A stretch of DNA of 64,000 bases from CAZENU01 sp965222125 (GCA_965222125.1 CBDCTC010000005.1:310001-374000), one strand, 5' to 3'; counted from the stretch's first letter, positions 24,222 to 32,951 are shown. The notes: generated from the letters alone by a model not told the origin. A program made the numbers and translations.

Positions 24222-24632
24222 ATGCCAACTGTTAATCAACTTGTGCGAAAAGGCAGGCGCTCGAAGCGGCGCAAGGACAAGGCGCCCGCCTTGAGGTATT
24301 CGTTCAACTCTCTCAAGAACAGAGGGAGTCGGAACAGGGGCTCGCCGCAAAAGCGCGGCGTGTGCATCCTCGTACGTACTCAGACGCCGAGAAAGCCTAA
24401 CTCGGCGCTTCGCAAGGTCGCCCGAGTGCGCTTGACGAACGGGATGGAAGTTACGGCTTACATCCCGGGCGAGGGCCACAACCTGCAGGAGCACTCGGTA
24501 GTGCTGATCAGGGGCGGACCGGTCAAGGACCTGCCGGGAGTGAGATATCACGTGGTGAGGGGTGCGCTCGACACGGCCGGCGTGGACGGCCGCAAGCGAG
24601 GCCGCAGCAAGTACGGTAGCAAGAAGTCGTAG
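24222..24632 (+). CDS. rpsL: Ribosomal protein uS12
   Basis: S12 sits at the decoding centre of the 30S subunit. The 136-residue protein has MPTVNQLVRKGRR at the start, QKRGVCILV, the decoding loop TPRKPNSALRK and GGPVKDLPGVRYH. It is about 12 residues longer than E. coli S12 because of an insertion (YSFNSLKNRGSRNRG) before the QKRGVC strand. The position of E. coli Lys42 is Arg, a change known in E. coli to give streptomycin resistance. The ribosome binding site is weak. First gene of the cluster. Confidence 0.97.
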   Translation: MPTVNQLVRKGRRSKRRKDKAPALRYSFNSLKNRGSRNRGSPQKRGVCILVRTQTPRKPNSALRKVARVRLTNGMEVTAYIPGEGHNLQEHSVVLIRGGPVKDLPGVRYHVVRGALDTAGVDGRKRGRSKYGSKKS

Positions 24633-24653
24633 CGGGGTTTGGAAAACATCTAG

Positions 24654-25124
24654 ATGGCAAGACGAAGACGAGCGGAGAAGCGGCGAATCAAGCCGGACCC
24701 TAACTACGGGGACTTGGACTTGGCGCGCTTCATCAACCGAGTCATGCGCGACGGCAAGCGGACGACCGCCCAGAGGATCGTCTACAAGGCGCTGAGGCAG
24801 GTTGAAGAGCAGACGAGACAGATGGGCCTCGACGTGTTCAGGCAGGCTTTGAGGAACGCCGCGCCCGCAGTTGAGGTGAGGTCTCGTCGAGTTGGCGGCG
24901 CCACCTATCAGGTGCCTCGGGAGATTCGCTCCGAACGCCAGCTTTCCCTCTCAGTGCGCTGGCTGGTGACTGCGGCGCGCGCGCGGTCGGGGCGCCCGAT
25001 GGCGGAGTGCGTGGCCCAGGAGTTAATCGAGGCCTCGCGAGGCCAAGGGGCGGCCGTTAGGCGCAAAGACGACCTTCACCGGATGGCGGAGGCGAACCGC
25101 GCTTTCGTTCACTACCGCTGGTGA
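24654..25124 (+). CDS. rpsG: Ribosomal protein uS7
   Basis: The 156-residue protein has the usual S7 length and motifs (DLDLARFINRVMRDGKRTTA, VEVRSRRVGGATYQVP, GQGAAVRRKDDLHRMAEANRAF; shown here as separate short cues). S7 organises the 3' major domain of 16S rRNA and contacts E- and P-site tRNA. It follows rpsL by 21 bases. ATG start behind a weak purine stretch. Confidence 0.97.
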   Translation: MARRRRAEKRRIKPDPNYGDLDLARFINRVMRDGKRTTAQRIVYKALRQVEEQTRQMGLDVFRQALRNAAPAVEVRSRRVGGATYQVPREIRSERQLSLSVRWLVTAARARSGRPMAECVAQELIEASRGQGAAVRRKDDLHRMAEANRAFVHYRW

Positions 25125-25162
25125 TACCCGACCTTTCCTGACTACCTAGTCCTCGATACGCC

Positions 25163-27202
25163 ATGTCAACCGAAGCCGGAATCCGTTCAACGCGCAATAT
25201 AGGGTTTATCGCGCACATCGACGCCGGGAAGACGACGGTGACCGAGCGCGTGCTGTTTTTCGCGGGCCGAATCTACAAGATCGGCGGGGTCGACGAGGGC
25301 ACCACGGCGATGGACTGGATGGCCCAAGAGAAAGAACGCGGGATAACGATCACCTCGGCCGCCACGACGTGTCAGTGGAAGGAATTCACGATCAACATTA
25401 TCGACACGCCTGGACACGTCGACTTCACGGCCGAAGTCGAGCGCAGTCTCAGGATACTAGACGGCGGCGTCGTCATATTCGACGCGGTCGCAGGAGTCCA
25501 GCCGCAGTCGGAGACGGTCTGGCGCCAAGCAGACCGTTACCAGGTGCCGCGCATCTGCTTTGTCAACAAAATGGACCGCGTAGGCGCCAGCTTTCAGGGC
25601 ACGATCGACAGCATCGCCCGCCGGCTGGACGCGAGGCCCGTACCGATCCAGATTCCGATGGGCAGCGAAGAGTCGTTCCGCGGCGTCGTCGACCTGGTGG
25701 AGGGCAGGTCCTGGCTCTACGAAGACGGCTCTCCCATACCGCCCATAGAAGGTCCCGTGCCGGAGGAGATGATCGAGGAGTATCGGGCCTACCGCGAAAG
25801 GATGGTCGAAAGGATCGCCGAGACGGACGACGACCTCCTTGTCAAGTATATCGACGGCGACGAGATATCGAAGGACGAGATCAAGAGTGCGCTGCGGAAG
25901 GCCACGATCGACTACCGGCTGGTGCCGGTCACGTGCGGAAGCGCCCTGCGCAACACGGGCGTGCAGCCGCTGATTGATGCGATAGGCGACTACCTGCCGT
26001 CGCCCTTGGACGTGGCGGCGGTTACCGGCGCCGAGTACAACGGCGACAGTGTCGTGACGCGCGAGCCGATGGAGAGCGAGCCGTTCGCCGCTCTGGCGTT
26101 CAAGGCCGTTGCCGATCCCTTCATTGGCCGGTTGGTGTACTTTCGGGTCTACTCCGGCAAGGCGAGCTCCGGGGCGATGGTCTTCAACTCGACGAAGGGC
26201 AGGCGCGAGCGGCTGGGTAGGGTGGTGCGGCTGCACGCCCAGCACCGCGAGGACATGGAAGAGGTCAAGGTTGGCGACATCGTCGCGTCGGTCGGTCTGA
26301 AGCGGACGTCGACTGGCGACACCCTGTGTGAAGAGCGCAACCCGGTGGTGCTCGAGACGATCATCTTCCCGGATCCGGTCATGTCGGTCGCCATCGAGCC
26401 GAAGACGAGGGCCGACCAGGACCGCCTCGCCGACGCGTTGTCGAAGCTGGCCGACGAGGACCCGACGTTGCGGATCAGCCAGGACGACGAGGTCGGCCAG
26501 ACGGTCATGTCGGGAATGGGTGAGTTGCATCTGGAGATCGTCGTAGACCGGATGAAGCGCGAATACAAGGTCGAGTCCAGCGTCGGCAGGCCGCGAGTCG
26601 CCTACCGAGAGGCGGTTACGCGACTGAGCCGGGCTGAGGGGCGTCTTGTCCGGCAGACGGGTGGACATGGACAGTACGGCCACGTTTGGGTCGAGGTCGA
26701 GCCAATCGAGCGCGGTTCTGGCCTTGTTTTCGAAGACAAGATCAGGGGAGGCGCGATACCGAGGGAGTTCATGCCGGCCGTGGAGAAGGGCGTACAAGAC
26801 GCTGCGGCCGTCGGCCCCATTTCCGGTTTCCCGGTCGTCGACATGAAGGTCACCGCTGTGGACGGGAGCTATCACGACGTCGACTCGTCGGAGATGGCTT
26901 TTCGAATCGCCGCGTCGATGGCCACCAAAGAGGCGATGCGCAAAGCCAGGCCGATACTTCTAGAACCGCTCATGGCCCTGGAAGTGGTCTCGCCCGGAGA
27001 GTTTCTCGGAGAGATACTGTCCGAGCTCGGGGGGCGGCACGCCGTCATTCGAGGGATCGAGGGCAGTGGGGACATTCAGGTCGTGAAGGCTCGGATGCCG
27101 CTGAGCGAGAGCTTCGGCTACGCGACGGCGCTGCGGTCCATAACGCAGGGACGGGCGGGCTATACTTTGGAATTCGAAAGCTACGGGAAGGCAGCCAGCT
27201 AG
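25163..27202 (+). CDS. fusA: Elongation factor G
   Basis: EF-G is the GTPase that drives tRNA-mRNA translocation and ribosome recycling. The 679-residue protein has G1 AHIDAGKTT, G2 ERGITITSA, G3 DTPGHVDF and G4 NKMD, followed by domains II-V (QTGGHGQYGHV marks domain IV). Length is typical for a short canonical EF-G. The usual downstream tuf gene is absent: rpsJ follows 21 bases after the stop, so EF-Tu must be encoded elsewhere. Confidence 0.97.
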   Translation: MSTEAGIRSTRNIGFIAHIDAGKTTVTERVLFFAGRIYKIGGVDEGTTAMDWMAQEKERGITITSAATTCQWKEFTINIIDTPGHVDFTAEVERSLRILDGGVVIFDAVAGVQPQSETVWRQADRYQVPRICFVNKMDRVGASFQGTIDSIARRLDARPVPIQIPMGSEESFRGVVDLVEGRSWLYEDGSPIPPIEGPVPEEMIEEYRAYRERMVERIAETDDDLLVKYIDGDEISKDEIKSALRKATIDYRLVPVTCGSALRNTGVQPLIDAIGDYLPSPLDVAAVTGAEYNGDSVVTREPMESEPFAALAFKAVADPFIGRLVYFRVYSGKASSGAMVFNSTKGRRERLGRVVRLHAQHREDMEEVKVGDIVASVGLKRTSTGDTLCEERNPVVLETIIFPDPVMSVAIEPKTRADQDRLADALSKLADEDPTLRISQDDEVGQTVMSGMGELHLEIVVDRMKREYKVESSVGRPRVAYREAVTRLSRAEGRLVRQTGGHGQYGHVWVEVEPIERGSGLVFEDKIRGGAIPREFMPAVEKGVQDAAAVGPISGFPVVDMKVTAVDGSYHDVDSSEMAFRIAASMATKEAMRKARPILLEPLMALEVVSPGEFLGEILSELGGRHAVIRGIEGSGDIQVVKARMPLSESFGYATALRSITQGRAGYTLEFESYGKAAS

Positions 27203-27223
27203 GCGGGCGCCGCACATGCAGCA

Positions 27224-27541
27224 ATGACAACAGCGACCAGTCAGAAGATCAGAATAATCCTGAAGGCCTTTGACCATCGTATCCTGGACCTGTCCGCGGT
27301 ACAGATTGTGGAGGCTGCGGAGCGCACGGGCGCCCAGGTGTCCGGGCCGGTGCCCCTGCCGACCAGCATCAAGCGCTTTTGCGTCATCAGGGGGCCGCAC
27401 GTCCACAAGAAGGGGCGAGAACACTTCGAGATCCGCACGCACAACCGGCTGATCGACATCCTCGAGCCGACGTCGAAGACGATCGACTCCCTGACGAGGC
27501 TTAACGTTCCGGCCGGCGTCCATATTTCGATCAAGCTATAA
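27224..27541 (+). CDS. rpsJ: Ribosomal protein uS10
   Basis: S10 is part of the 30S head and also the NusE transcription factor. The 105-residue protein contains IRIILKAFDHRILD, GPVPLPTS, IRGPHVHKKGREHFEIRTH and ends VPAGVHISIKL. It starts the S10 part of the merged cluster, directly after fusA. Confidence 0.97.
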   Translation: MTTATSQKIRIILKAFDHRILDLSAVQIVEAAERTGAQVSGPVPLPTSIKRFCVIRGPHVHKKGREHFEIRTHNRLIDILEPTSKTIDSLTRLNVPAGVHISIKL

Positions 27542-27553
27542 GAGTATCGAGCG

Positions 27554-28189
27554 ATGACCATTCAGGGTCTGTTGGGAAAGAAGATAGGCACTTCGCAGGT
27601 CTTCCGGGAAGACGGCGAGGCGGTGTGCGTCACGGCGGTCCGCGTCGGCCCGTGTACGGTTACCCAGGTCAAGACTGAGGAACGAGACGGATATGAGGCG
27701 GTCCAAATCGGCTTCGAGGAGATGAGCCGCCTATCGAACAGGCCGCGCCGAGAGCATCTCAGATCCTCGGGAAAGCTCTTTCGTCACCTCCGGGAGTTCG
27801 AAGCGGGCGACATCTCCGAGGTTCAGGTTGGCGAGGAGATCGACGCGGCTCTCTTCGAGCCGGGAGAACTAGTGTCGGTGACCGGGCTGTCGAAGGGCCG
27901 CGGGTTCGCCGGCGGCGTGAAGCGGCACGGCTTTCGAGGCGGTCCCAAGACCCACGGACAGTCGGACCGGCACCGCGGCCCCGGTTCCATCGGCGCAGGC
28001 ACTACGCCGGGCCGTGTGATCAAGGGCCTCCGGATGGCCGGCCACATGGGCGACAGCCAAGTGACCGCCCGGAATCTGGAAGTTGTAGGCACCGATCCCG
28101 GAAAGAATCTGGTGCTGGTCAGGGGAACCGTCCCGGGCGCGCGAAACGCGCTACTTGCCATTCGCAAGACGGGAAGGCGGGCAAACTAG
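27554..28189 (+). CDS. rplC: Ribosomal protein uL3
   Basis: L3 nucleates 50S assembly near the peptidyl transferase centre. The 211-residue protein has GLLGKKIGTSQVF at the start and the central finger GFAGGVKRHGFRGGPKTHG, with GRVIKGLRMAGHMG and the C-terminal NLVLVRGTVPGARN. Standard length. It starts 12 bases after rpsJ. Confidence 0.97.
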   Translation: MTIQGLLGKKIGTSQVFREDGEAVCVTAVRVGPCTVTQVKTEERDGYEAVQIGFEEMSRLSNRPRREHLRSSGKLFRHLREFEAGDISEVQVGEEIDAALFEPGELVSVTGLSKGRGFAGGVKRHGFRGGPKTHGQSDRHRGPGSIGAGTTPGRVIKGLRMAGHMGDSQVTARNLEVVGTDPGKNLVLVRGTVPGARNALLAIRKTGRRAN

Positions 28190-28192
28190 TTC

Positions 28193-28876
28193 ATGGAACT
28201 GTCACTCAGAAGCCAGAAGGGCGAGGCGAGGGGACGCGTGGACGTCCGCGACGATGTGTTTTATGCGCCGTCGAACCAAGCACTAGTCCATCAGGTGGTC
28301 GTGGGTCAACTTGCCAACAAGCGCGTGGGCACGGCGGCCACGAAGAACCGATCCAAGGTGTCGGGCGGCGGCCGGAAGCCGAGGCCCCAGAAGGGCATGG
28401 GCGCCGCCAGGCAGGGTTCAATCCGTTCTCCCCACTACAAAGGTGGGGGCGTTGTCTTCGGACCAGAGCCGCGTAGCTATCGCCAGAGTACACCGCGTAG
28501 AATGCGGCGCCAGGCTCTCGTGGCAACGCTGTCCGACAAGGTGAGGAACGACGAGCTGATTGTGGTAGACGAGATCATCTTCGGGGCGCCGAAGACGTCC
28601 CACATGGCGGCGGTGCTGGAAGCTCTCGAAGCCGGCCCGAACGCGATTCTGGTAGCGGACGGCTCGGAGGAAGGCGTCATCAAGTCGGCGCGGAATATCC
28701 CAGGCCTGCGGATGCTGCCGGCCTCTCTACTGAACGCGCTCGACCTCGTGAGTCATAGGAAAGTCGTCATGACGCTGGATGCCGTCAGAAGAGCGGAAGC
28801 GCTCTGGAGCGGCGTGGCGAAGGAGCCCTCCAGGGGCCGTCGGACGACTGCGCAAGAGCAGGTGGGACAGAGATGA
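28193..28876 (+). CDS. rplD: Ribosomal protein uL4
   Basis: L4 lines the exit tunnel and can regulate the S10 operon in some bacteria. The 227-residue protein has the tunnel loop GGGRKPRPQKGMGAARQGS and RSPHYKGGGVVFGP. The globular part ends near residue 205 and a basic tail follows. It overlaps rplW by four bases (ATGA). Confidence 0.97.
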   Translation: MELSLRSQKGEARGRVDVRDDVFYAPSNQALVHQVVVGQLANKRVGTAATKNRSKVSGGGRKPRPQKGMGAARQGSIRSPHYKGGGVVFGPEPRSYRQSTPRRMRRQALVATLSDKVRNDELIVVDEIIFGAPKTSHMAAVLEALEAGPNAILVADGSEEGVIKSARNIPGLRMLPASLLNALDLVSHRKVVMTLDAVRRAEALWSGVAKEPSRGRRTTAQEQVGQR

Positions 28877-29157
28877 ACGCGTTCCAGGTGCTGCTCAGGC
28901 CGGTCCTCACGGAGAAGACGACGGAGATGCAGGAAGGCGGCCGCTACACGTTTGAGGTAGTCCGGTCCGCCACGAAGCTAGACGTGAAGCGGGCGGTCGA
29001 GGCGGCGTTTGGGGTGGACGTAGTCAAGGTGAACACAATGAACGTCAAGGGCAAGCGAAAGCGCTTCGGCCCGAGGATGGTCGCCCAGCAGCCCCGGAAG
29101 AAGGCAGTGGTAACGATCGCCGCGGGTCAGTCCATCACGATATTCGAGGGCGTATAG
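28873..29157 (+). CDS. rplW: Ribosomal protein uL23
   Basis: L23 forms the docking site for trigger factor and SRP at the tunnel exit. The 94-residue protein has VLLRPVLTEKTTEM, YTFEVVRSATKLDVKRAVE and VDVVKVNTMNVKGKRKR. Start overlaps the rplD stop; the stop is followed immediately by rplB. Confidence 0.97.
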   Translation: MNAFQVLLRPVLTEKTTEMQEGGRYTFEVVRSATKLDVKRAVEAAFGVDVVKVNTMNVKGKRKRFGPRMVAQQPRKKAVVTIAAGQSITIFEGV

Positions 29158-29988
29158 ATGCCACTAAAGGCCGTCAAACCGACGAGTCCGGGTCGCCGCG
29201 GCGCCGTCTTTCAGACGAACGACGACATCACGAGCACCAAGCCGAAGAAGTCGCTGCTCAAGCCCCTGAAGAAGAGGGCAGGGCGAGCGCGCAATGGACG
29301 CGTGACCGTACGTCATAGAGGCGGCGGACACAAGCGGCGCTTTCGCGTGATCGACTTCAAGCGCGACAAACATGGGGTGCCCGGAGAGGTGGCTACCATT
29401 GAGTACGACCCTAACAGGTCGGCCAGGATCGCGCTGATCAAGTACAGGGACGGGGACTGGCGGTATATCATTGCTCCGAACGGGGTCATGGTCGGCGCTC
29501 GGATCGAAGCGGGAGCGGGCGCTCGAATTGCGCCGGGCAACGCGCTGCCCCTGCGGGCCATCCCGACCGGTACAATGGTGCACAACATAGAGTTGAAAGT
29601 TGGCCGCGGCGGGCAGATCGTTCGCAGCGCGGGCAACTCGGCTCAGGTTCTCGCCAAAGAAGGCGACTACACTCTGATCAGGCTTCCGTCGGGCGAGGTC
29701 CGGCAGGTGTTCAGCGAGTGCATGGCGACGGTGGGCCAGGTCGGCGCCGTCGACCACAAGAACATCAAGTTAGGCAAGGCCGGCGCCAACCGCCGAAGAG
29801 GGCGCAGGCCCGGGGTCAGGGGCGTAGTGATGTCGCCGCGGGACCACCCCCACGGCGGCGGGGAGAGCAAGTCGCCGATAGGGATGCCGGGGCCGAAAAC
29901 GCCTTGGGGCAAGCCCGCACTGGGTCACAGGACTCGCCGAAACAAGTCGACCGACAGGTTCATTTCGACCCGTCGGTACGACCGATAG
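29158..29988 (+). CDS. rplB: Ribosomal protein uL2
   Basis: L2 is needed for subunit association and peptidyl transferase activity. The 276-residue protein has the usual order: KPTSPGRRGAVF, RAGRARNGRVTVRHRGGGHK, and the highly conserved MSPRDHPHGGGE near residue 225 with the catalytic-site His. It begins on the base after the rplW stop. Confidence 0.98.
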   Translation: MPLKAVKPTSPGRRGAVFQTNDDITSTKPKKSLLKPLKKRAGRARNGRVTVRHRGGGHKRRFRVIDFKRDKHGVPGEVATIEYDPNRSARIALIKYRDGDWRYIIAPNGVMVGARIEAGAGARIAPGNALPLRAIPTGTMVHNIELKVGRGGQIVRSAGNSAQVLAKEGDYTLIRLPSGEVRQVFSECMATVGQVGAVDHKNIKLGKAGANRRRGRRPGVRGVVMSPRDHPHGGGESKSPIGMPGPKTPWGKPALGHRTRRNKSTDRFISTRRYDR

Positions 29989-30006
29989 CTACTGGAGACC
30001 ATCGCA

Positions 30007-30291
30007 ATGTCCAGATCGGTCAAGAAGGGGCCCTACGTCGAGGCCAAGCTGGCCAAAAAAGTGGAGACCGCGCGGCGCAGCAGCAGCCGGGTCGTCATCC
30101 GTACCTGGTCGAGGGCGTCGATGATCATGCCGGACATGTTAGGCTTGACCATCGCCGTTCACGACGGGCGGAGACACGTGCCAGTGTTCGTCACGGAGAA
30201 CATGGTCGGGCATCGGCTCGGGGAGTTCGCGCCCACGCGGACGTTCCGCGGCCACTCCACGAAATCGGAACGCACGACAACTATTGAGTAG
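30007..30291 (+). CDS. rpsS: Ribosomal protein uS19
   Basis: S19 sits in the 30S head and contacts S13. The 94-residue protein has MSRSVKKGPYVEAKLAKK, TWSRASMIMPDMLGLTIAVH and GHRLGEFAPTRTFRGH. Typical length. Its end overlaps the possible upstream start of rplV. Confidence 0.97.
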   Translation: MSRSVKKGPYVEAKLAKKVETARRSSSRVVIRTWSRASMIMPDMLGLTIAVHDGRRHVPVFVTENMVGHRLGEFAPTRTFRGHSTKSERTTTIE

Positions 30292-30313
30292 GGAACAAAA
30301 CGGAGCCGCCGAA

Positions 30314-30664
30314 TTGGCCGTAACAGCGACCGCAAAAGACACGGGGATCTCGGTAAAGAAGGTCAAGCCGATCATTGATCTCGTTCGCGGCAAGAACGTA
30401 GATGATGCATTGGCGATTCTCCAGTTCCGCCCTGGCCCCGTTGCCGCGCGAGTTTCGAAGCTGGTCAGGTCGGCGATGGCGAACGCCGAAAACGAACTTG
30501 CGGCGCGGACGTCGGACCTGAAGATAATCGAGATATATGCCAACGAGGGCACCCGCCTGAACCGTTTCAGGGCACGAGCACGCGGTCGGGTGGCGAAGAT
30601 CAGGCGGCGCAACAGCCACATCACGGTCGTGGTGGACGAACAGGAGCAGAATCTTGGGCAATAA
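30314..30664 (+). CDS. rplV: Ribosomal protein uL22
   Basis: L22 lines the exit tunnel. The protein has AKDTGISVKKVKPIIDLVRGK and RARGRVAKIRRRNSHITVVV near the C-terminus (the tunnel hairpin). I place the start at TTG 30314, which follows GGAG at eight bases and gives the usual L22 N-terminus (116 residues). A TTG at 30284 in the same frame would add ten residues and overlap rpsS. It overlaps rpsC by 11 bases. Confidence 0.93.
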   Translation: MAVTATAKDTGISVKKVKPIIDLVRGKNVDDALAILQFRPGPVAARVSKLVRSAMANAENELAARTSDLKIIEIYANEGTRLNRFRARARGRVAKIRRRNSHITVVVDEQEQNLGQ

Positions 30665-31376
30665 GACTCATCCTGTCGGCTTCCGGCTGGGGGTGATCAA
30701 GGACTGGCAGGCGAGCTGGTTCGCCGCCAAGCAGAAGGAGTACCGCGGTCTTGTGATTGAGGACCTCTCGATCCGCAAGACGGTCATGGACGCCTACCCC
30801 GACGCGGGTGTGTCGCGAGTCGAAATCGAGCGCGGGTCTGCCGACGTGGTGATCACAGTCCACACCGCGAGGCCCGGCATCGTGATCGGCCGGGGTGGCC
30901 AGAAGGTGGAGGAGACCCGGAAGGTACTCGAAGAAATGACCGAGCGACGGGCGCGCCTCAACGTGCAGGAGATACGTCAGCCGGAGATGGACGCTCAGCT
31001 TGTCGCCCGCAACGTCGCGGACCAGCTCATACGCAAGATCGCCTACCGCAGGGCGATCAGGCAGGCGGTGACGAGGACGATGCAGGCGGGGGCCCAGGGC
31101 ATCAAAATATTGTGCTCAGGACGGCTTGGCGGGGCGGAGATCGCCCGCAAGGAAAAGGCGATGGACGGCCGCGTGCCGCTCCATACGTTGAGGGCCGATA
31201 TAGACTACAGCTACGCCGAGGCGATTACCGACTTCGGGACGATCGGCGTCAAGGTCTGGATATTCAAAGGCGAGATCCTTCCTCAGGCCAAGGAAGAAGA
31301 GGAAGAGATGGCGCCCATAGAGGTCACGGTGAAACCGGAAGAGGCGGGCGAGGATGCTCCAGCCAAAGAGAGTTAA
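30654..31376 (+). CDS. rpsC: Ribosomal protein uS3
   Basis: S3 is at the mRNA entry channel and has helicase activity. The 240-residue protein starts GNKTHPVGFRLGVIKDW, has a KH domain with RPGIVIGRGGQKVEE, then the C-terminal S3 domain. The last 30 residues are acidic (EEEEEMAPIE). Start is TTG behind AGGAG, overlapping rplV by 11 bases; its end overlaps rplP by 23 bases. Confidence 0.96.
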   Translation: MGNKTHPVGFRLGVIKDWQASWFAAKQKEYRGLVIEDLSIRKTVMDAYPDAGVSRVEIERGSADVVITVHTARPGIVIGRGGQKVEETRKVLEEMTERRARLNVQEIRQPEMDAQLVARNVADQLIRKIAYRRAIRQAVTRTMQAGAQGIKILCSGRLGGAEIARKEKAMDGRVPLHTLRADIDYSYAEAITDFGTIGVKVWIFKGEILPQAKEEEEEMAPIEVTVKPEEAGEDAPAKES

Positions 31377-31767
31377 GTACCGTAACAAGCAGCGCGGTCG
31401 CCGTAAGGGGATCGCCGTCGCCGGAAGCACGGTCAACTTCGGCGAATACGGCTTGAAGGCCGTCGGCCCGGCGTGGGTAACTTCACGTCAGATTGAGGCC
31501 GCCCGCCGTGTGATCACCAGGTATACGAGACGAGGCGGGAAGCTCTGGATTCGGGTCTTCCCGGATAAGTCGGTGACGGCTCGTGCTGCGGAGACGAGGA
31601 TGGGCAGCGGCAAGGGCCCGGTCGACCACTGGGTTGCGGTGGTCAAGCCAGGACGTGTGCTCTTCGAGATGGCCGGAGTGACCGAGAGCGAGGCCAGGGA
31701 GGCGCTTCATCTGGCCTCGGCCAAGCTGCCGGTAGCGACAAAGATAGTAGCCAGACAGGAAGTCTGA
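31354..31767 (+). CDS. rplP: Ribosomal protein uL16
   Basis: L16 organises the A-site side of the 50S subunit. The 137-residue protein has MLQPKRVKYRNKQRGR, FGEYGLKAVGPAWVTSRQIE, and the RMGSGKGPVDHWVAVVKPG motif carrying the arginine hydroxylated in some bacteria. Normal length; start inside the end of rpsC. Confidence 0.97.
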   Translation: MLQPKRVKYRNKQRGRRKGIAVAGSTVNFGEYGLKAVGPAWVTSRQIEAARRVITRYTRRGGKLWIRVFPDKSVTARAAETRMGSGKGPVDHWVAVVKPGRVLFEMAGVTESEAREALHLASAKLPVATKIVARQEV

Positions 31768-31797
31768 TAGCGGACCGCTGAGAGGGCCTTAACAGGT

Positions 31798-32001
31798 ATG
31801 GAAATCGACGATCTGAGAGCATTGAGCGACGCGGAGCTCGTGGAGGAGCTGGAGGGGTCGCATCGCGGGTTGATGAACCTGCGATTCCGCGACGCCACCA
31901 TGCAACTGGCGAACGTACGCGAGGTCAAGAAGACACGCGTCCGCATAGCGCGGATCAACACGCTGATTCGCGAGCGGCAGCTCGCCGGAGCGGCGCGATG
32001 A
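31798..32001 (+). CDS. rpmC: Ribosomal protein uL29
   Basis: L29 is a small helical hairpin beside the tunnel exit. The 67-residue protein has DDLRALSDAELVEELEGS and LMNLRFRDATMQLAN and REVKKTRVRIARINTLI. Overlaps rpsQ by four bases. Confidence 0.96.
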   Translation: MEIDDLRALSDAELVEELEGSHRGLMNLRFRDATMQLANVREVKKTRVRIARINTLIRERQLAGAAR

Positions 32002-32585
32002 GCTTCGAGCGGCGGAAAGCGCGGGTCGGTAGGGTCATCAGCGACAAGATGGACAAGAGCGTGGTCGTGCTTGTCGAATGGCGGCGGACTCATCCTCTCT
32101 ACCGCAAGTCGATCAGGCGCCGGAGCAAGCTGGTGGTTCACGACGCGGATAACAGTTGCCGGATCGGCGATATGGTCAGGGTTATCGAGTCGCGTCCGAT
32201 CTCCAAGAGCAAGCGGTGGCGTCTAGCCGAGATACTTTCGAGACAGGAGATAGCGGAGCTCCAGCCTGACGAGATCACGATCGACGAGGCGGTTGCTACC
32301 GCCGGCGGCGGACAGGAGCCCGAGGCCGTCGAGTCGGTGTCCGAGCAGTTGGTGCCAGAGCAGTCGGAGGCCGGGCCGGTGGAAGCCGAACAGGCGGAGG
32401 CCGAACAGCCCGAGGCCGAACAGGCGGTGTCCGAGCAGTCGGAGGCCGGGCCGGTGGAGGCCGAACCAGTCGAGGCCGAGCCAGGGGAGGCCGAACAGGC
32501 GGAGGGCGAACAGACGGAGGGCGAACAGACGGAGGCCTCGGGCGACGCCGATGCCGAACCCGACGAAGGGAAGCGGTCCGAGTGA
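31998..32585 (+). CDS. rpsQ: Ribosomal protein uS17 with long acidic repetitive C-terminal tail
   Basis: The first 82 residues are a normal S17 (RKARVGRVISDKMDKSVVV, RRTHPLYRKSIRRRSKL, GDMVRVIESRPISKSKRW), which binds 16S rRNA helix 11. About 113 further residues follow, made of Glu, Ala, Gln, Pro, Val and Gly in a degenerate repeat such as VEAEQAEAEQPEAEQ. The tail has no positive residues until the end and is probably disordered. Bacterial S17 is usually 80-110 residues, so this is more than double. It remains in frame with normal codon use, and rplN starts inside its stop codon, so the tail is likely translated. Confidence 0.93.
   Translation: MSFERRKARVGRVISDKMDKSVVVLVEWRRTHPLYRKSIRRRSKLVVHDADNSCRIGDMVRVIESRPISKSKRWRLAEILSRQEIAELQPDEITIDEAVATAGGGQEPEAVESVSEQLVPEQSEAGPVEAEQAEAEQPEAEQAVSEQSEAGPVEAEPVEAEPGEAEQAEGEQTEGEQTEASGDADAEPDEGKRSE
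32334..32540 (+). repeat. Degenerate tandem repeat inside rpsQ
   Basis: Units of 12-18 bases around GAGGCCGAACAGGCG recur, and a larger block from GTGTCCGAGCAG to GGGCCGGTGGA occurs twice (starting near 32336 and 32426). The repeat encodes the acidic S17 tail and could change length by slippage. Confidence 0.7.
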
Positions 32586-32950
32586 TCCAGATATATTCGA
32601 GACTCAAGGTTGCCGACAATTCCGGTGCGCGCATCATCAGTTGCGTGGGCGTCCCTGGAGGCAGCGGCAGGCGATATGCCGGACTGGGTGACGTGATCGT
32701 CGCCTCAGTCAAAGAAGCCGCGCCCGGCTCTGCGGTCGGAAAGGGCGAGGTCGTCAGGGCCGTGGTGGTCCGGACCGTGAAGACGTATCGCAGGACGGAC
32801 GGCTCCCACATACGGTTCGATGACAACGCGGCTGTTATCATCAACGAGGAAAAAATGCCTCGCGGCACCAGGATTTTCGGACCTGTGGCGCGGGAGCTCA
32901 GAGACCGGAACTTCATGCGCATCGTGTCGCTGGCGCCTGAGGTCCTCTGA
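32582..32950 (+). CDS. rplN: Ribosomal protein uL14
   Basis: L14 forms an intersubunit bridge. The 122-residue protein has the family start MIQIYSRLKVADNSGAR and later VRTVKTYRRTDGSHIRFDDN and GTRIFGPVARELRD. GTG start overlaps the rpsQ stop (GTGA). Confidence 0.97.
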   Translation: MIQIYSRLKVADNSGARIISCVGVPGGSGRRYAGLGDVIVASVKEAAPGSAVGKGEVVRAVVVRTVKTYRRTDGSHIRFDDNAAVIINEEKMPRGTRIFGPVARELRDRNFMRIVSLAPEVL

Positions 32951-32951
32951 A

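Noticed and set aside
32334..32540. CRISPR-like repeat array
   Set aside because: Repeats are short, degenerate, lack spacers and keep the rpsQ reading frame.
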